A stretch of DNA of 64,000 nt. Source: Chelonoidis abingdonii (lineage: Eukaryota; Chordata; Testudines; Testudinidae). The position numbers and the translations under genes are program-made. The stretch spans positions 182,578,543-182,642,542 of the forward strand of contig NC_133769.1 of NCBI RefSeq assembly GCF_003597395.2, written 5' to 3'. This document shows positions 10,935-22,670 of this stretch, piece after piece. The notes below the pieces were generated by a model that was given only the letters and a program-made list of their open reading frames with translations, made no database searches and was not told the DNA's origin. Numbering within the stretch: position 1 is the stretch's first letter; each line of letters begins with the position of its first letter.

Positions 10935-11420
10935 TAAGATGTACAAAGAAGGAATATATATATATATATAAAAATTCCAAACAGAAATAGAGCTCTTAAG
11001 AAACATTGGTATTTAATTCCCCAAGTTATATTTGTATGCAGGTACATTTTATTTCTTGGTATTCTGTCTTACTCTGATTGATTAACAATTTATCAGCTTC
11101 ACTGCCTGTAATGTAACAGGTCTAAGCTACCTCGTCTGCCATTCAACCTTGCCCAAAATTAATGCAATCAGGTTTACATCGGAAAAAACTGAGATGGTTA
11201 ATTGCCTTTTTTGCATTTGAAAATATATCTGTAAGTTTCTAAACCTTGGTCTAGTCTAGGATTTAAAGGTGTAGTGTTAGAACATACTAGTTAGCACAAT
11301 TTAATATGTCTTTTTTCCTAATCTAGACAAGGCCTGTTTGTTCAGTGACATCTTGTAACTTTTGTGCATTTTTCCTAACAGTAGACTTGATTCTCTACTT
11401 CCTTGTACATATAAGATGTA

Positions 11421-11508
11421 GTCATTTACACCTATGCCAAGTGGGAGTTAAATACTGTGCAATCAGAATGGTAAACAGTAATACCCACTTGGCACAGGTG
11501 TCAATGAC
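11421..11508. repeat. 88-bp foldback MITE
   Basis: The left arm starts gtcatttacacctatgcc and the right arm is its near-complement ending ggcacaggtgtcaatgac, both containing 'ccaagtggg/cccacttgg'. The arms are about 26 bp with two mismatches. There is no coding capacity and no family is named. Confidence 0.65.
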
Positions 11509-11582
11509 ATTATAATTTATGTTCAAAGGAGTAAAGAAGCACATTTGTTTTGAGCATGTTTATCTCTGAAGGAATGTATTTT

Positions 11583-11909
11583 TAGAGCTGGTCAAAAATT
11601 GAATTCTCACTGTGCAGAATATTCAGAGGCTCTGAAATTTTTTTGGCCCCTAATTTGGACAAAAAGTAGAAAATGGAACTTTTCATGAAACATAATAGTC
11701 CAATACTCCAAAACATTTAATTTTGACCGTATTGAAACATTTCATAAGTCAAAATAATAAAGCTGAAAAAAACACTTTTCTAATTTCCCATCAACAATTT
11801 TGATTAAACTGATGTTTCCACAAATGGTTCAGACTTTGGTGAAACAGCAAAAAAAAAACAAAAAACCCCAAACCAAAAAGCATTGTCAGGAAATTTTCAA
11901 TCAGCTCTA
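11583..11909. mobile_element. Tc1/mariner-like MITE, AT-rich
   Basis: The element starts tagagctggtc and ends atcagctcta, inverted termini beginning and ending in TA, the target dinucleotide of Tc1/mariner elements. The interior is rich in AAATTTT and GAAAA blocks without coding sequence. Related decayed stretches lie near 25600-25680, 35080-35310, 36060-36400, 55345-55440 and 56170-56400. Confidence 0.55.
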
Positions 11910-12060
11910 GTATTTTTGGGAATATAGCACATTCTTCATCAAACAGGTCTGTAGCACTGTGGTTTAGGAAATGTATAGAGACTTGAGAGTGACATGCTAA
12001 CTGTGGGAATTATCAGATCTGGAATAAATACAATTTTTGTACTGCTATAAATATTTTAGT

Positions 12061-12278
12061 TAAGGGTATAGATTTTTTTTTTAACTTGAATAGTTACACT
12101 GGTGCATCTCCTACTGTGGATGCAGTTACACTGGTATAAAGCACCTTTTATATTGATATAACTGCGCACACACTTACGGGGTTGTATCGCTTTAACTAAA
12201 CTAGGATAGTTGTGCTATAGTTTACCATAATTATATTAGTATAAGAAGGTACAGCTTTTGTGTATAAACAAGCCCTTA
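12061..12278. mobile_element. Harbinger-like MITE
   Basis: The ends are taagggtatag and caagccctta, inverted TAAGGG/CCCTTA termini consistent with the TWA target of PIF/Harbinger elements. The interior repeats 'ttacactggt' motifs. It has no coding capacity. The left terminus is diverged, so the boundary is approximate. Confidence 0.45.
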
Positions 12279-15184
12279 GTTACAAATCCAATAGCACTGT
12301 GTAGTTAAATAAATTGGCCTTTTTGATGTTATATGGTAATAAAAATAATGTGTAATCGATTGTGCTTGGGGGATTTGGATCTCTGAACCAACAAGCAACT
12401 CTAGTCCCTCTCATAAAACCTGAGGTAGAGAAAAGGGATAAGTTGGAGTTAAAAGCTATCTACCTCTTCATTTATGATAACATTAAACTCTTTCTATAGC
12501 AGTATTTTCTGGCATGCTTTCTATAATGAAGCAAAAGATGGTAAAAAGACATGTAAATGATCTTCATTTGGACCATTAAATGTTTGTTCTTCATAAGATG
12601 AACTTCAAACTTGCCAGTGTGTGACACCAACACTCAAGATATATAAGGGGGCGGGGACGGAAATGACCAAACTCTGACTCAGCTGAATTTAGTTATGTGT
12701 TTCCCTATAAAAGACAGATTACAGTTAGATTCTCTATTTTGCTGAGATACAGTTGGCATTGGGAACACTGGAGGGCTATCAGAGAGCTGGTTACAGCTTC
12801 TTGAATCTCAGTCTCCCTCAGCCCAGATACAAGTTTAAATAGCTTAGGGCTCTAATTTACAGCAGCTAGCTATGGTTCCTAATGGACAATGCACCAGTCG
12901 TGACCTGATAGAGAAGAGTTATGTTCTGTGTGGCCTGATATGTCTCCACACACCCTCGACGTGTACACTGCATAGTGGTGGGCCAGCTGTTCAAATCAAC
13001 TTTGCCAGTTTCCTGCCACAGGGGGAATTCTCAGACAAAGTGCAAAGGGACAGGAAGCCAGGCAGAGAATCTGCCAGTGAGATACCTGCTGAGTTCATCC
13101 CTTTTCAATCACTGTCACGTGTAACTTAAAAAAATATTTAGTATTGTTAAATATTCTAATGTTAGCTGAATAAGTAACTTGACTAATTCTCGTCAACTAT
13201 TTATAATCACTGGTGATCTGTTAGAAAGAAAGAAATTAGACCGGGACCCATACTACAAGAATCTGAGCAGACATTCATTCAAATGTACAAATCAGTTTAG
13301 CTTAACTTGCACTCATTTTCTTAGTCTAGAGAGTACGGCTATTCCCCTTGACTCAGTGTAATGCTGGCTTTTCCTGGCAACCTCCAAGGGGAGGAGTGGC
13401 AGTGTGGTAGACCATTTCCCTTCTACTAGGTGAATGCTTCCTCTCCTCTAGTAGAGCTGAAATCCTATATTTCTGCTTAAACTTGAAATGAGTATTATAA
13501 TACAGTGTCCGAAAACTTGTCACACTTGATCTCTCAGGTACTTCTAACAGGCGATGGTTCCAGAGTCTTAAATCCACGATGAAGAGTAGAGTTTAACCCA
13601 AGAAATGACAGTGACGATGACCCGGACAATATTAGCTCCCATAAAAGGACATAGGAAGAAAGGCAATCATTTAGTTCTGAATTTGCAAATAGGCTTGGTC
13701 TACCTGAAAAGACTTTTTTTTTTTGTGAAAAACCTGTTTGTCTAAAAAAAATTCCATTGACTTAAATAGGCATTGGAACCGTCCCTTGGGTAGAACATGG
13801 TGCACTGCAATTTTTGCTCAGAGGGTTGCTTCCTTTAAGTGCTGTATCAGTGGAACTACTTGTAGAATATGGTACTACCCAGTGTGAGTAAGAGTAGCAG
13901 CACTGGGCCCTAAATGAATATTTTCATGACAGGCGTTCAGGTACTCTAGCAATGAGAGCTAATAGATATGTGTTTTTAAAAAGTTATACTTTCCTTGCTG
14001 TGGTGTCACCTTTTAACTTCTATTTTGTATTTAAACAATGTTTTCTTTTTGTGTCTCTATCTTTTTATTATTAAACATTCCAACTTCCTGAGTAGCCACA
14101 GGTTTTCAAATGCCTATTTTTTGTGGCAGGTAAATTGAAAATGGGAGCATAGAAAGGCTACATTTTAGATATAATTGAAAATAAATGCATAGAGCTGCTA
14201 GTCCCATTATGTGCTTTGCGTGATGAAAGGTCATTCTTAATCTTTTTATAGTTAATGGAATGCACTATTGTGATTACGTTGAAATCTGAATGTCTTCTGA
14301 AAGACTGAAAACTAAACAATTGTATTAAAGGTAACAGTGAAAAATAATTTCCTTTGGAGAATTACCTTTCAAAAGTGACTAGTCCACCTCTCTTTAGTGA
14401 TGCCAACATGTCAGCATTATACTGTGTACAGGCCTCCCCATCTTTGCCATACACAAATATTCACAGTAAAATGGTAAAATAACAGCAGTGTACTGTAATA
14501 TCTTTTTCATAAATGTTCATCAGATAATAGCCTTGAAGGGTCTCTGCATAAAGCATGCTGCACATGTATCATCTTAGTCAGCTTATATTTTTACCAAATG
14601 TCAGCATAATTTTTTTTCTGTAAAGAGTAACAGATGATAGTGTCTTCTAAAGAAGAGAATATGACACCTCAGGTCAGATCTCAGTTTACATCAGCAGCAC
14701 TGACTTTACTTATTTATTTATAACATTAGCATCTACAATAAAAGATAGTGGTTACATTGATAAGGGAATAAAAAGATACAAAAAATGATAGGCAAGTGAG
14801 ATAATCTTACACTCGGTCTACAACCAGTTTCCAATAAAAGATTGTGCTATATCTACCAGTGCAATTTTCCTTAACAACAAATTCAATCATGATCAAATTG
14901 TAGGTGAAGAAAAAATTCAAGACATCCAACTTCAAAGTTTGTCTTTGATGATGAGTGACTTAAAATCACTTTAAAACTTTTATGATAAACAAGCAATTGG
15001 ATTCTGGGAAGTGTTACTGGGAAGGTAAACATGCACTTTATCCAGGGCTGCCCAAACACCACCCTTTTCTCTCATCTTGTAAACAATTTGTACAACATAC
15101 CAAATTCAACCCTAAAAAAGAGCATTTAACAGATGTTTCTCAGCTGAATCTCAGTATGTGACAAAAAATCCAATAAAAATCATT
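12279..15184. other. No gene or clear repeat recognised
   Basis: 2.9 kb of AT-rich, apparently single-copy sequence. Open frames of up to 85 codons exist but lack family resemblance or splice context. The segments at about 14030-14340 and 14480-14640 are repeat-free and could include conserved non-coding sequence; this is only a guess. Confidence 0.5.
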
Positions 15185-15312
15185 GTATGCAGTGTTGTAG
15201 CCGTGTTAGTCTCAAGACAGGCGAGTTGGGTGAGGTAATATCTTTTGTTGGGCCAACTTCTGTTGATGAGAGAGACAAGCTTTTGAGCTTACAGAGAACA
15301 CTTTTTATAGAG
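15185..15312 (+). repeat. Interspersed repeat 'B' (copy 1)
   Basis: The copy contains gtaatatcttt..ttgg.ccaacttctgttg followed by gagagagacaagctt. The same series occurs at 32401-32511 and in reverse at 46050-46131. I recognise it as a common turtle/archosaur repeat but cannot name its class. It is followed directly by a foldback element (15317-15380). Confidence 0.6.
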
Positions 15313-15316
15313 TCCA

Positions 15317-15380
15317 ATTCAGCAAAGTCATTATGCATAGGTTTAAGTCTTGCAGCTGGAACTGAAGTGCTTTGCTGAAT
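15317..15380. repeat. Foldback element of the 'attcagcaaag' family
   Basis: attcagcaaagtca and tgctttgctgaat are inverted ends around a short loop. Fragments with the same end occur near 19105-19120 (gctttgctgaatt) and 63352-63365. It is non-coding. Confidence 0.5.
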
Positions 15381-15392
15381 AGAGATGGACTG

Positions 15393-17095
15393 TTGAATTG
15401 GGCACACATTGATTGTGTATCTAATAGACCTAGCAAGTTTGTGTTATTTGATTACTAGAGAAGCTCTTTAGATTCATTCACTGTTGCATATTTAGAGGGT
15501 TTTATCTTTGCACACTACGCAATCCAGAACAGGAATCCATACTTTGTTGGACTTGTTCAAGTGTCTTCTTGAGGTCAGGAATATTTGTTCTCATTTTCAA
15601 GATTGCCCAGAAGTTCTGAAGCCATGTCTGCAGAACTGAGGCAACACAATGAACCAGAAGCATAACTGTAAAATGAGCTGTTAATAGTTGGAGCATAAAG
15701 TTATCGAGTCAATATATTTATAACTGCATACATAGACAGATACCATATTTGTCATGTAGGCAGCATACTGTACATGTAGCATGGGCAATGCAATCCAGCT
15801 AGAAATGTGTGAAATTTACAATGCAATTGATTATTTCAAAACACATTTTTCAATTCGAAAGTGTGAAAACGGGTCAATTTTATGGAACTGTCTTCAAAGG
15901 AAAATCTTAACTGAGTATCTGAAGATTTTATTTTCTTTAATACAAAATGAATATAAAACTTTCAGAGCACTTGTGTCCTTTGGGAGATGTACTTTAAATG
16001 AAAATGATTGTTTGAATTTCCATGTCTGATGTGAAAATGACCATTTTGGGGGAAAACCCTCTAAATATCTGACTTGTGAAATGGCTGCAGCTGAATTACA
16101 AGTCTTCTTTTTTTTTTTCCTAAAAAACATGTTCTGCCTTCTCCAAAAATAATTTTTCATTCCATCACTGCTTCATCTTCCAAAGCAGAACCCCCATTAG
16201 CTGTTAGTAAACCTGGGGCTTATCCTCTCTGAAATAGAACTAGATCAAAGGGCATCAACAGACTGTTAATGTGTGTCAGCAGGTGCATGTACACAGTTAG
16301 TCCCCAGCAGGCTAGTGCAGTGTTTATTCACAGCCCAGCTTGCCATGGACAAATTGTTTGCATAGACTAGCCATTAATGACACAGTTTTAGGGATTTATG
16401 CATGATTATATTACATCATGTCTCCTTATTTATATTTTATTTCAACTTTCAAGTGCCTAACCCAAGCCCTGAATAATACTTGTCAGAACATATGACGTAC
16501 TGCGGCTCTAGTCTCAACATCTACAGGGACAAAGGTACATCCTAATAATATTTATAATTAGTCCCTTTGTACAATTGATAAGTCAAAGCTTATCAATCAG
16601 ACCTTTTCTATTTGCATAGCAAGTGCTACAGCTAACATGCAGACAAGTCTTCAGCAAGAGAGAAACTTTAAAGTCAAATCTAGGATTTGAGATTTTTTTC
16701 CTGTTTTCTGGTGGAGAAGTTCCAGCTGGGAACCATTTTTGTCTAGAGGGAACTGACCAAGTGAGACACTGATCCTCATATAAACAAAGATGCATTTTTC
16801 CGAACTGTTGTTGTTCTATAAAGTTGATTCTTGTTACATTAGAAAAGAGTAAAAAATAGATTTTTAGGGTTAGATTCTAGCCACCCCTTCCCAGCTGTCT
16901 TACAGTGATTTGGCAGTGCATAGTAGTGGGAAAGCTGCTGTTGTTGGCTACCTTGAGATTCCTTCATGCAGGAAGAATCACCAGCTGGTGTAAAGCTGGG
17001 GTAGCTGATTCTACATCAACCTCTGGTGCAGAGATTGTGTCAGAGGCATGGCTGGAGTACTGCCATATTTTGGCAATCTTTGACAGGCAAAATAC
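15393..17095. other. No gene recognised
   Basis: AT-rich sequence with short open frames only. The stretch 16260-16450 (gtgtgtcagcaggtgcat; attaatgacacagtttt) looks repeat-free and might be a conserved non-coding element. No protein evidence is seen. Confidence 0.45.
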
Positions 17096-17500
17096 CCTCT
17101 TAGAGCTGAGCTCCCCTCACCACCCACCCCGCCTCACCTCCTCCTCCTCCCCCCTCCGAGCACACTGCATCCCTGCTCCTCCACCTACCTCCCAGTGCTT
17201 CCTGCCCAGCCGCCGCCAAACGGCAGGAGGGGGAGGAGCGAGAACTTGGCACGCTCAGGGGAGGAGGAAGGGGAGGAGGAAGGGAAGAGGCAGGTCTGGG
17301 GCAGGGATTTGGGGAAGGAGTTGGACTAGGGGCACGGAGGGGGTGGAGTTGGGGTGGGGACTTTGGGGAAGGGGTTGGAATGGGGGTGGGGCAGGTGTGG
17401 GAAGAGGCGGAGCGGAGACAGATTCTCATAGAAGGGGTGGAGTGGGGTCAAGCACTCAGGGGAAAGAGGGGAAGTCAGCACCTACGCACCCAAACATGAA
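17096..17500. mobile_element. Truncated GC-rich hAT-type MITE
   Basis: A C-rich left half (17110-17210) and a G-rich right half (17222-17420) are partly complementary: cctcctcctccccc and gagcacactgc on the left pair with ggaggagc and ggcacgctc on the right. The right end reads 'gtcagcacctacg'. This matches in outline an abundant turtle GC-rich DNA element I recall, with the left terminus missing. A 206-codon open frame crossing it is compositional, not a gene. Confidence 0.5.
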
Positions 17501-18212
17501 CCTATTCTCTTTTTTCTGTGCCTAAAACTTCCATTCTCTAGAGACTGATGGTTCCACAGCTTCCTCCCATCTATTGTACAGTAGATCCTCTATTTTATGA
17601 ACTAAGATGGGATTGATAAATTCATGATAATGAAAATTTCAAGAGTAGAAAAGGTGTGGTGCATAAGTGAATGTATTAATTATTCAGTGATAGTGTACAG
17701 AAGTTGGTCTCATAAAAGATATTTTCTCACCCTCCTTGTATCTCTAAAGATTTATTAACTAAGGAAAAGAAATAGGAGTTATTTACAAGGTTACAGCAGG
17801 TAAACATACACACAAAAATGAATTACAGTCTCAAGTTTCAAAAGGTAGTGGAAGCTGCTATAATATGCAAGCTTATAGGCCCTTTAGGGCTAACCTCCCC
17901 TTCTGATCAGGGAATTTTATTCCTTCCCCCAGAGTTCAGAATGATGGAACAAGTGTCAGTGCCTGTTCCTTCTTTCTGTGTGTGTGTGTTTGTGTGTGTA
18001 TGTGTAACAATCAACAAAGCTTTTGTCCTTGGATGTTTCACAATGCCTCGTCTGATTTCATGGGCCTTCTTATGTGCAGGACCAGCACTTTACAGTAACT
18101 AATGCTTCTTTCCTTTTTGAGTTAAACAATTTTAGGGGTTTACCATGCAAATACTCCATATAACTTTATACCATGGGCTACAGATGTTATAAGTGAGACC
18201 AATACATGCAGC
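17501..18212. other. No gene; (TG)n simple repeat
   Basis: Sequence between two GC-rich elements. A short (TG)n tract lies at about 17978-18006. Nothing else is recognised. Confidence 0.55.
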
Positions 18213-18281
18213 CAGGGCCAGCTCCAGGCACCAGCCGACCAAGCACATGCATAGGGCAGCACCTTGGGGTGGGAATGCTCA

Positions 18282-18312
<31 letters not shown>

Positions 18313-18615
18313 GATTTGGCGGGGCAACGCTGGAGGGTTTTTTTGTTTGTTTGTATTTGTTTCGGCCAGGCGGCACTTGGGGGAGGGGGTGGGGGCTTCA
18401 GCGGCGCGACACTCAGAAGGGGCAGGGGTTTCAGTGGTGCGGTGCTTGGGGGTCAGGGGCTTCGGTGGAACGGCACTGGAGGGGCGGGGGCTTTGACAGC
18501 ACGGCGCTTGGGGAGACAGGGGTTTTGGTGGTGCGGCACTGAGGGGGGTTCGGTGGCACAGTGCTCACAGGGGGGCGTTGTACGGTGAGGCGACAAAAAA
18601 GTTAGAGCCGGCCTG
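18213..18615. mobile_element. hAT MITE with near-perfect 8-bp TSD and internal minisatellite
   Basis: The element runs from cagggccagctcc to gagccggcctg, inverted termini with a few mismatches. It is flanked by catgcagc (18205-18212) and catgcaga (18616-18623), seven of eight bases identical. Inside is a TTTG-rich patch (18285-18360) and about five degenerate units of roughly 32 bp at 18388-18575. There is no coding sequence. Long GC-rich open frames here are artefacts of composition. Confidence 0.8.
18388..18575. repeat. About 32-bp minisatellite, five degenerate units
   Basis: Each unit starts near 'ggggcttc' or 'ggggtttc', continues into 'ggtg.gg..c' and ends 'ggggc' or 'gggg'. The units lie wholly within the hAT MITE at 18213-18615 and vary among themselves, so the array may differ between alleles or copies. 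Confidence 0.6.
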
Positions 18616-18732
18616 CATGCAGAATACTACAACTATTTTATCAAGTTAAAACACTGAACACATTCTTATAACCTCACCATCTATTTTAACAATGCTAACA
18701 CACAGGTGAGCCAGACTAATTGTTAGCTATGC

Positions 18733-19020
18733 CAGGGGTCGGCAACTTTTCAGAAGTGGTGTGCCGAGTCTTCACAAAACCTAATTTAAGGTTTCGCGTG
18801 CCAGTAATACATTTTAACGTTTTTAGAAGGTCTCTTTTTATAAGTCTATAATATATAACTAAGCTATTGTTGTACTTAAAGTAAATAAGGTTTGTAAAAT
18901 GTTTAAGAAACTTCATTTAAAATTAAATTAAAATGCAGAGCCGCCCCGGACTGGTGGCCAGGACCTCGGCAGTGTGAGTGCCACTGAAAAAGAGCTTGCG
19001 TGCCACCTTCGGCACACGTG
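18733..19020. mobile_element. hAT-type element lacking its right terminal repeat
   Basis: The copy begins caggggtcggcaac, followed by 'gtgtgccgagtcttca', 'aaggtttcgcgtgcc' and 'ttcggcacacgtg', a series I know from abundant turtle elements. The left flank is agctatgc (18725-18732) and the identical octamer follows immediately at 19021-19028, a perfect TSD. The expected right terminus, complementary to caggggtcggcaac, is absent, although the TSD abuts the remaining sequence. It is non-coding. Confidence 0.7.
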
Positions 19021-22000
19021 AGCTATGCATTTGTCAGTGTTCACTGAGGCTTAGGTATCTTGGTATGAGCTGTACTTGGTCTGCCAGCGTCAAAATATTC
19101 TTAAGTGCTTTGCTGAATTAGGGCCATTAAGGAAAAGATTATTTTCTCTTTAGGTTTTTTGTGACTTTATATCTTAAGGCTGGATGAGCAAGGGGAAGAA
19201 ATATATCAAAATAGATCATAAACTGTATCATATGTTGTTCAGAAAATACTATGACTATTATAAAAAAAGTGAAGTGTACCTGTACATCCAGCTGGTTAAC
19301 CTGTTTTTCTTCAGAGTTATTTTAGTGGATAGTTCTTAGAACACACAAAATATCATTTCCCTCAAATTTTCATTTAACTAAAAAGAATTTTTTTTTCAAA
19401 TGAAATCACAATATTTTTGATTTTCTTCTCTCCTTCCCTCTCTGTCTCTCTCACTTCTCATGGAAATAAGGTGAGTGAGGGAAGGAGAGAAAGGGGAACA
19501 CCAACATCAGTTCTGCTGCAAGAGATCAGCTTCTATACCTACTGAGGAAGAGGTAGCATTTGCCCCATTATGCAGGTACATGACCTTCCTCTTTTTATGT
19601 AATGTCACTTTCCTGCCAGAATTAGAACTCAGGGAAAGAAAAGGTGTCTGAGAAACTGAGTAACTTTCAAAAATTCCATCATTATTCAGAGCTTCTTTTT
19701 AAATAAATGAACTTGTTAATTACTGTCTTTGTATTAATAAATGTTGCTGGCTATTATTTCTTTCAATTATCTTTGTCAGGAGTTGAATTCCCTCTTTTCT
19801 CCCTCATCCATACTTGTGGTTTTCAATAATCTGGAACATGACGACAGTGTTAATTTTTGGGACATATACAACATGAATTGACATCATCTAAAGATATGTA
19901 CTTGGCCCATTGCTGATGTGAGGTAGATTTTGTAAAGCTATGATTTTATTTTTTTTAATATCTTGAGAAACAGTCTTACAGATTTTGCCTAACTCTTTGA
20001 CTGCTGTGTTTGCTAGTTACAAGTACCTGTGCCACAGGGATGTCATAATGTGGGAGCTAAAACTACGGCAAATTTTAAAAAAATATTCTATATGTTTACT
20101 TTGAGGCACTTTACATCGCTACATATTAATTTAATTGGCTCACCTGAGCCTTTTTGGTGGCACTGCAATATAGCCACAAAATTCCACAAATAATGTACCC
20201 CCACCATATTTCAATAAAATTCTACACATTTATTTTCCTAGAACTGGCAAAAATCTAGAGAATTCTGGAAAAAACTATTAAAATATCTAGATATAATTCT
20301 CATTACTGCCAGCAACCACCTCCTTCAACATTTGTGGCATCTTAATTACTTTTCAAAATCAGATGTTTCCCTTTCTCTTGCCCCTGTTGTTCAGATCTTC
20401 CATGAGGAACCCTCTATAGACTTTCACTGGGAAGTTTTGGGACAACAAAGGCAAGAGGTGAGGGTGTCACAATAATGTGGCTTGAGGACTGGCAAACTAC
20501 ATGGGTGTTTGAGGGGAATTCCACTGCCAAAGCAGAGAGGAAATTCTTGTTACTAGAGGGGCTGAGGATGAGTCAACGCATGCTTCTTCTGCCTCACTCA
20601 TGGCAGCAGAACTCCATGCCACTGGCAATATGGGCGTCCCACACTTCAGCACCAACATATTATGCAACAGAAGCAAACTGCACCCATTTCTGGTCAGGTG
20701 TCTTTGACAATTCAAGTAACTGTAGAGGAGTCTGAACCATCAATGCCAATTGAACCACGGTCTACTCCTGCAGAGCGACCACAGCTGTCTCCCTCTGAAC
20801 CGTGATCACCTTGTGATGGGACATATCTATTCAGTCAGGTGATCTTAGTCTATCACACCCTGCCACTACTCCTAACAGAAAAGCCTATGCATGAGAATGG
20901 CCAGCCATTGCTTTCAGGTGGATCGTTGCCTAGTCTTCCTCAGTAACAAGAGTGTACATCTGTTGCTGCTCTTGTTCCCAGGCTGCTGTTGCTGGTTGCT
21001 TTGCATATAGGCTGTTGCTGATGCCTTTCCTCTCTTCAGGAGGCAGCCCCTGGGTGCAAGGACATGCAGTGGGTCATGGAGGATAGTCTAAAAGTGGGAC
21101 CATATTACCAAAAGGACCTTTGAGTTCTCCTTTTCCTTGGCTTTCCATTCTGCTACCATCCAACCACATGGCAAAGTTATTACTCCAAGTAACTGCATAA
21201 GATGTCCTTTTCTGCATGCACAGATCTGACCACATAGTATAGCTCTTGGGTTGCATATATGCATAGCTAAATGTGTGCTTATATGTCCAGATAAATGTAC
21301 AAATCAGGGATGCTCACATACATATGCTTATGTGTGCATGCCAAATACACGCTTACCAGAAAGGTGAAAATCATGCTGATAGTCCTATCATATAATAGCT
21401 AAAGGTGTTTAATGATGACATGCAAAAGCAAGAGAAGTGTTTATTTAGTCAATGACAATTTTTTATATATAAATGAAGGCCAGATTACACAGTGGCAATA
21501 GGTAAGGTGAGCGTATATTTCTTTAAAATACTTGGATTTTTTTAAGTCTTTCCATGGAAAAATTATTGTTCCTGCTTCATGATCCTACAGAGATCTATCT
21601 TATCACCAAATAAAATAATAATAATTATTAATCAAGCCTTTTTTTCATCTGTCACTATTAGGGTTATTCAGTCCTTTATAAGAATTGTCTCCTTATAAAA
21701 ATTATTGCTAAGAAGTTGGGAACTTGGTTATCTTAATTGTATCTGAGATCATTGACTTTAATCAAGTTAGTTTCAGGAAAAAATGAATCATTTCTATGCT
21801 TCCTATGGTATGCTGAACCCTTGTCATCTTTTTTTATGTTAAAACCAGCTGGATTCCCGTTCTGTGACCACATTACTTGATACTGGGAAATATTGTAAGA
21901 AAATGGTATATTATTCACAAAGAATCTTTGAACTTTATATATATCTGATTTATATATATATAATTTGTAGGGAACAGACTATTGATTGTGTCAGCAACCT

Positions 22001-22670
22001 TCACGCTGCATGCAAAGATTCAGTGTGGAACAATCATTCATCCTACAAAGAAACACAAGACACAATTGCCCTGCATTCCACCCTATTAGTCCTGGTGATG
22101 TTAGATTGCTTTACCCAGCTGATCTGACACAGAAGTCATCCCAATTGGTTTATAACAATATAACTATACTTGTATGCTGCTGCCATCTTATTTTATCCTA
22201 TTACTATCACAACCCTCATGTAATGTATTGAAGCTTGTGACTAGGTCTCTTGATATAAGGTTAATTGGAAGAAATCGAAAAACAGTTCATACTCACACTG
22301 TGTTTCAAAAATACACACACTTTACTGTAGCTTATAGGGATAGTCCTTTCCAGTTAAATTCCACATTGTCAATACAGAAAACCCACAAGAGAAGGCTTAG
22401 CTTAAACCCACATGCCAAATAAAACCAACTGTTTTTAGTTTGTTAAGTTGAAATACTTTATGCTAAAATGTCCAGACATAAAAAAGACATTTTAAATAAA
22501 TGTAAGCATCTAAAGTTTTCAACCTGTTTTCATAAATTATACAACATTGATTGCAACAAGCTTCCCAGTATAATAGATGTGGTGCTATTTGTCAAATGGA
22601 ACTGGATTTCATTTTGCATTAAAATCAGGGGGAAAATTCTGCTCTTCAGCTGTAAACTTGTAATAACTTC
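19021..22670. other. No gene recognised in 3.6 kb
   Basis: Mostly AT-rich. Small features are a (TC)n patch at about 19430-19455 and a TA-rich patch at 21935-21965. The 86-codon open frame at 20475-20735 has no family resemblance, signal peptide or domain that I can see. Confidence 0.5.

Noticed and set aside
16905..17525. 206-codon plus-strand open frame
   Set aside because: It spans ordinary sequence and a G-rich hAT remnant; the Gly/Arg-rich part reflects composition and the antisense strand is equally open.
18193..18588. Overlapping open frames in three frames
   Set aside because: They lie within a GC-rich hAT MITE with an internal minisatellite; compositional artefacts.
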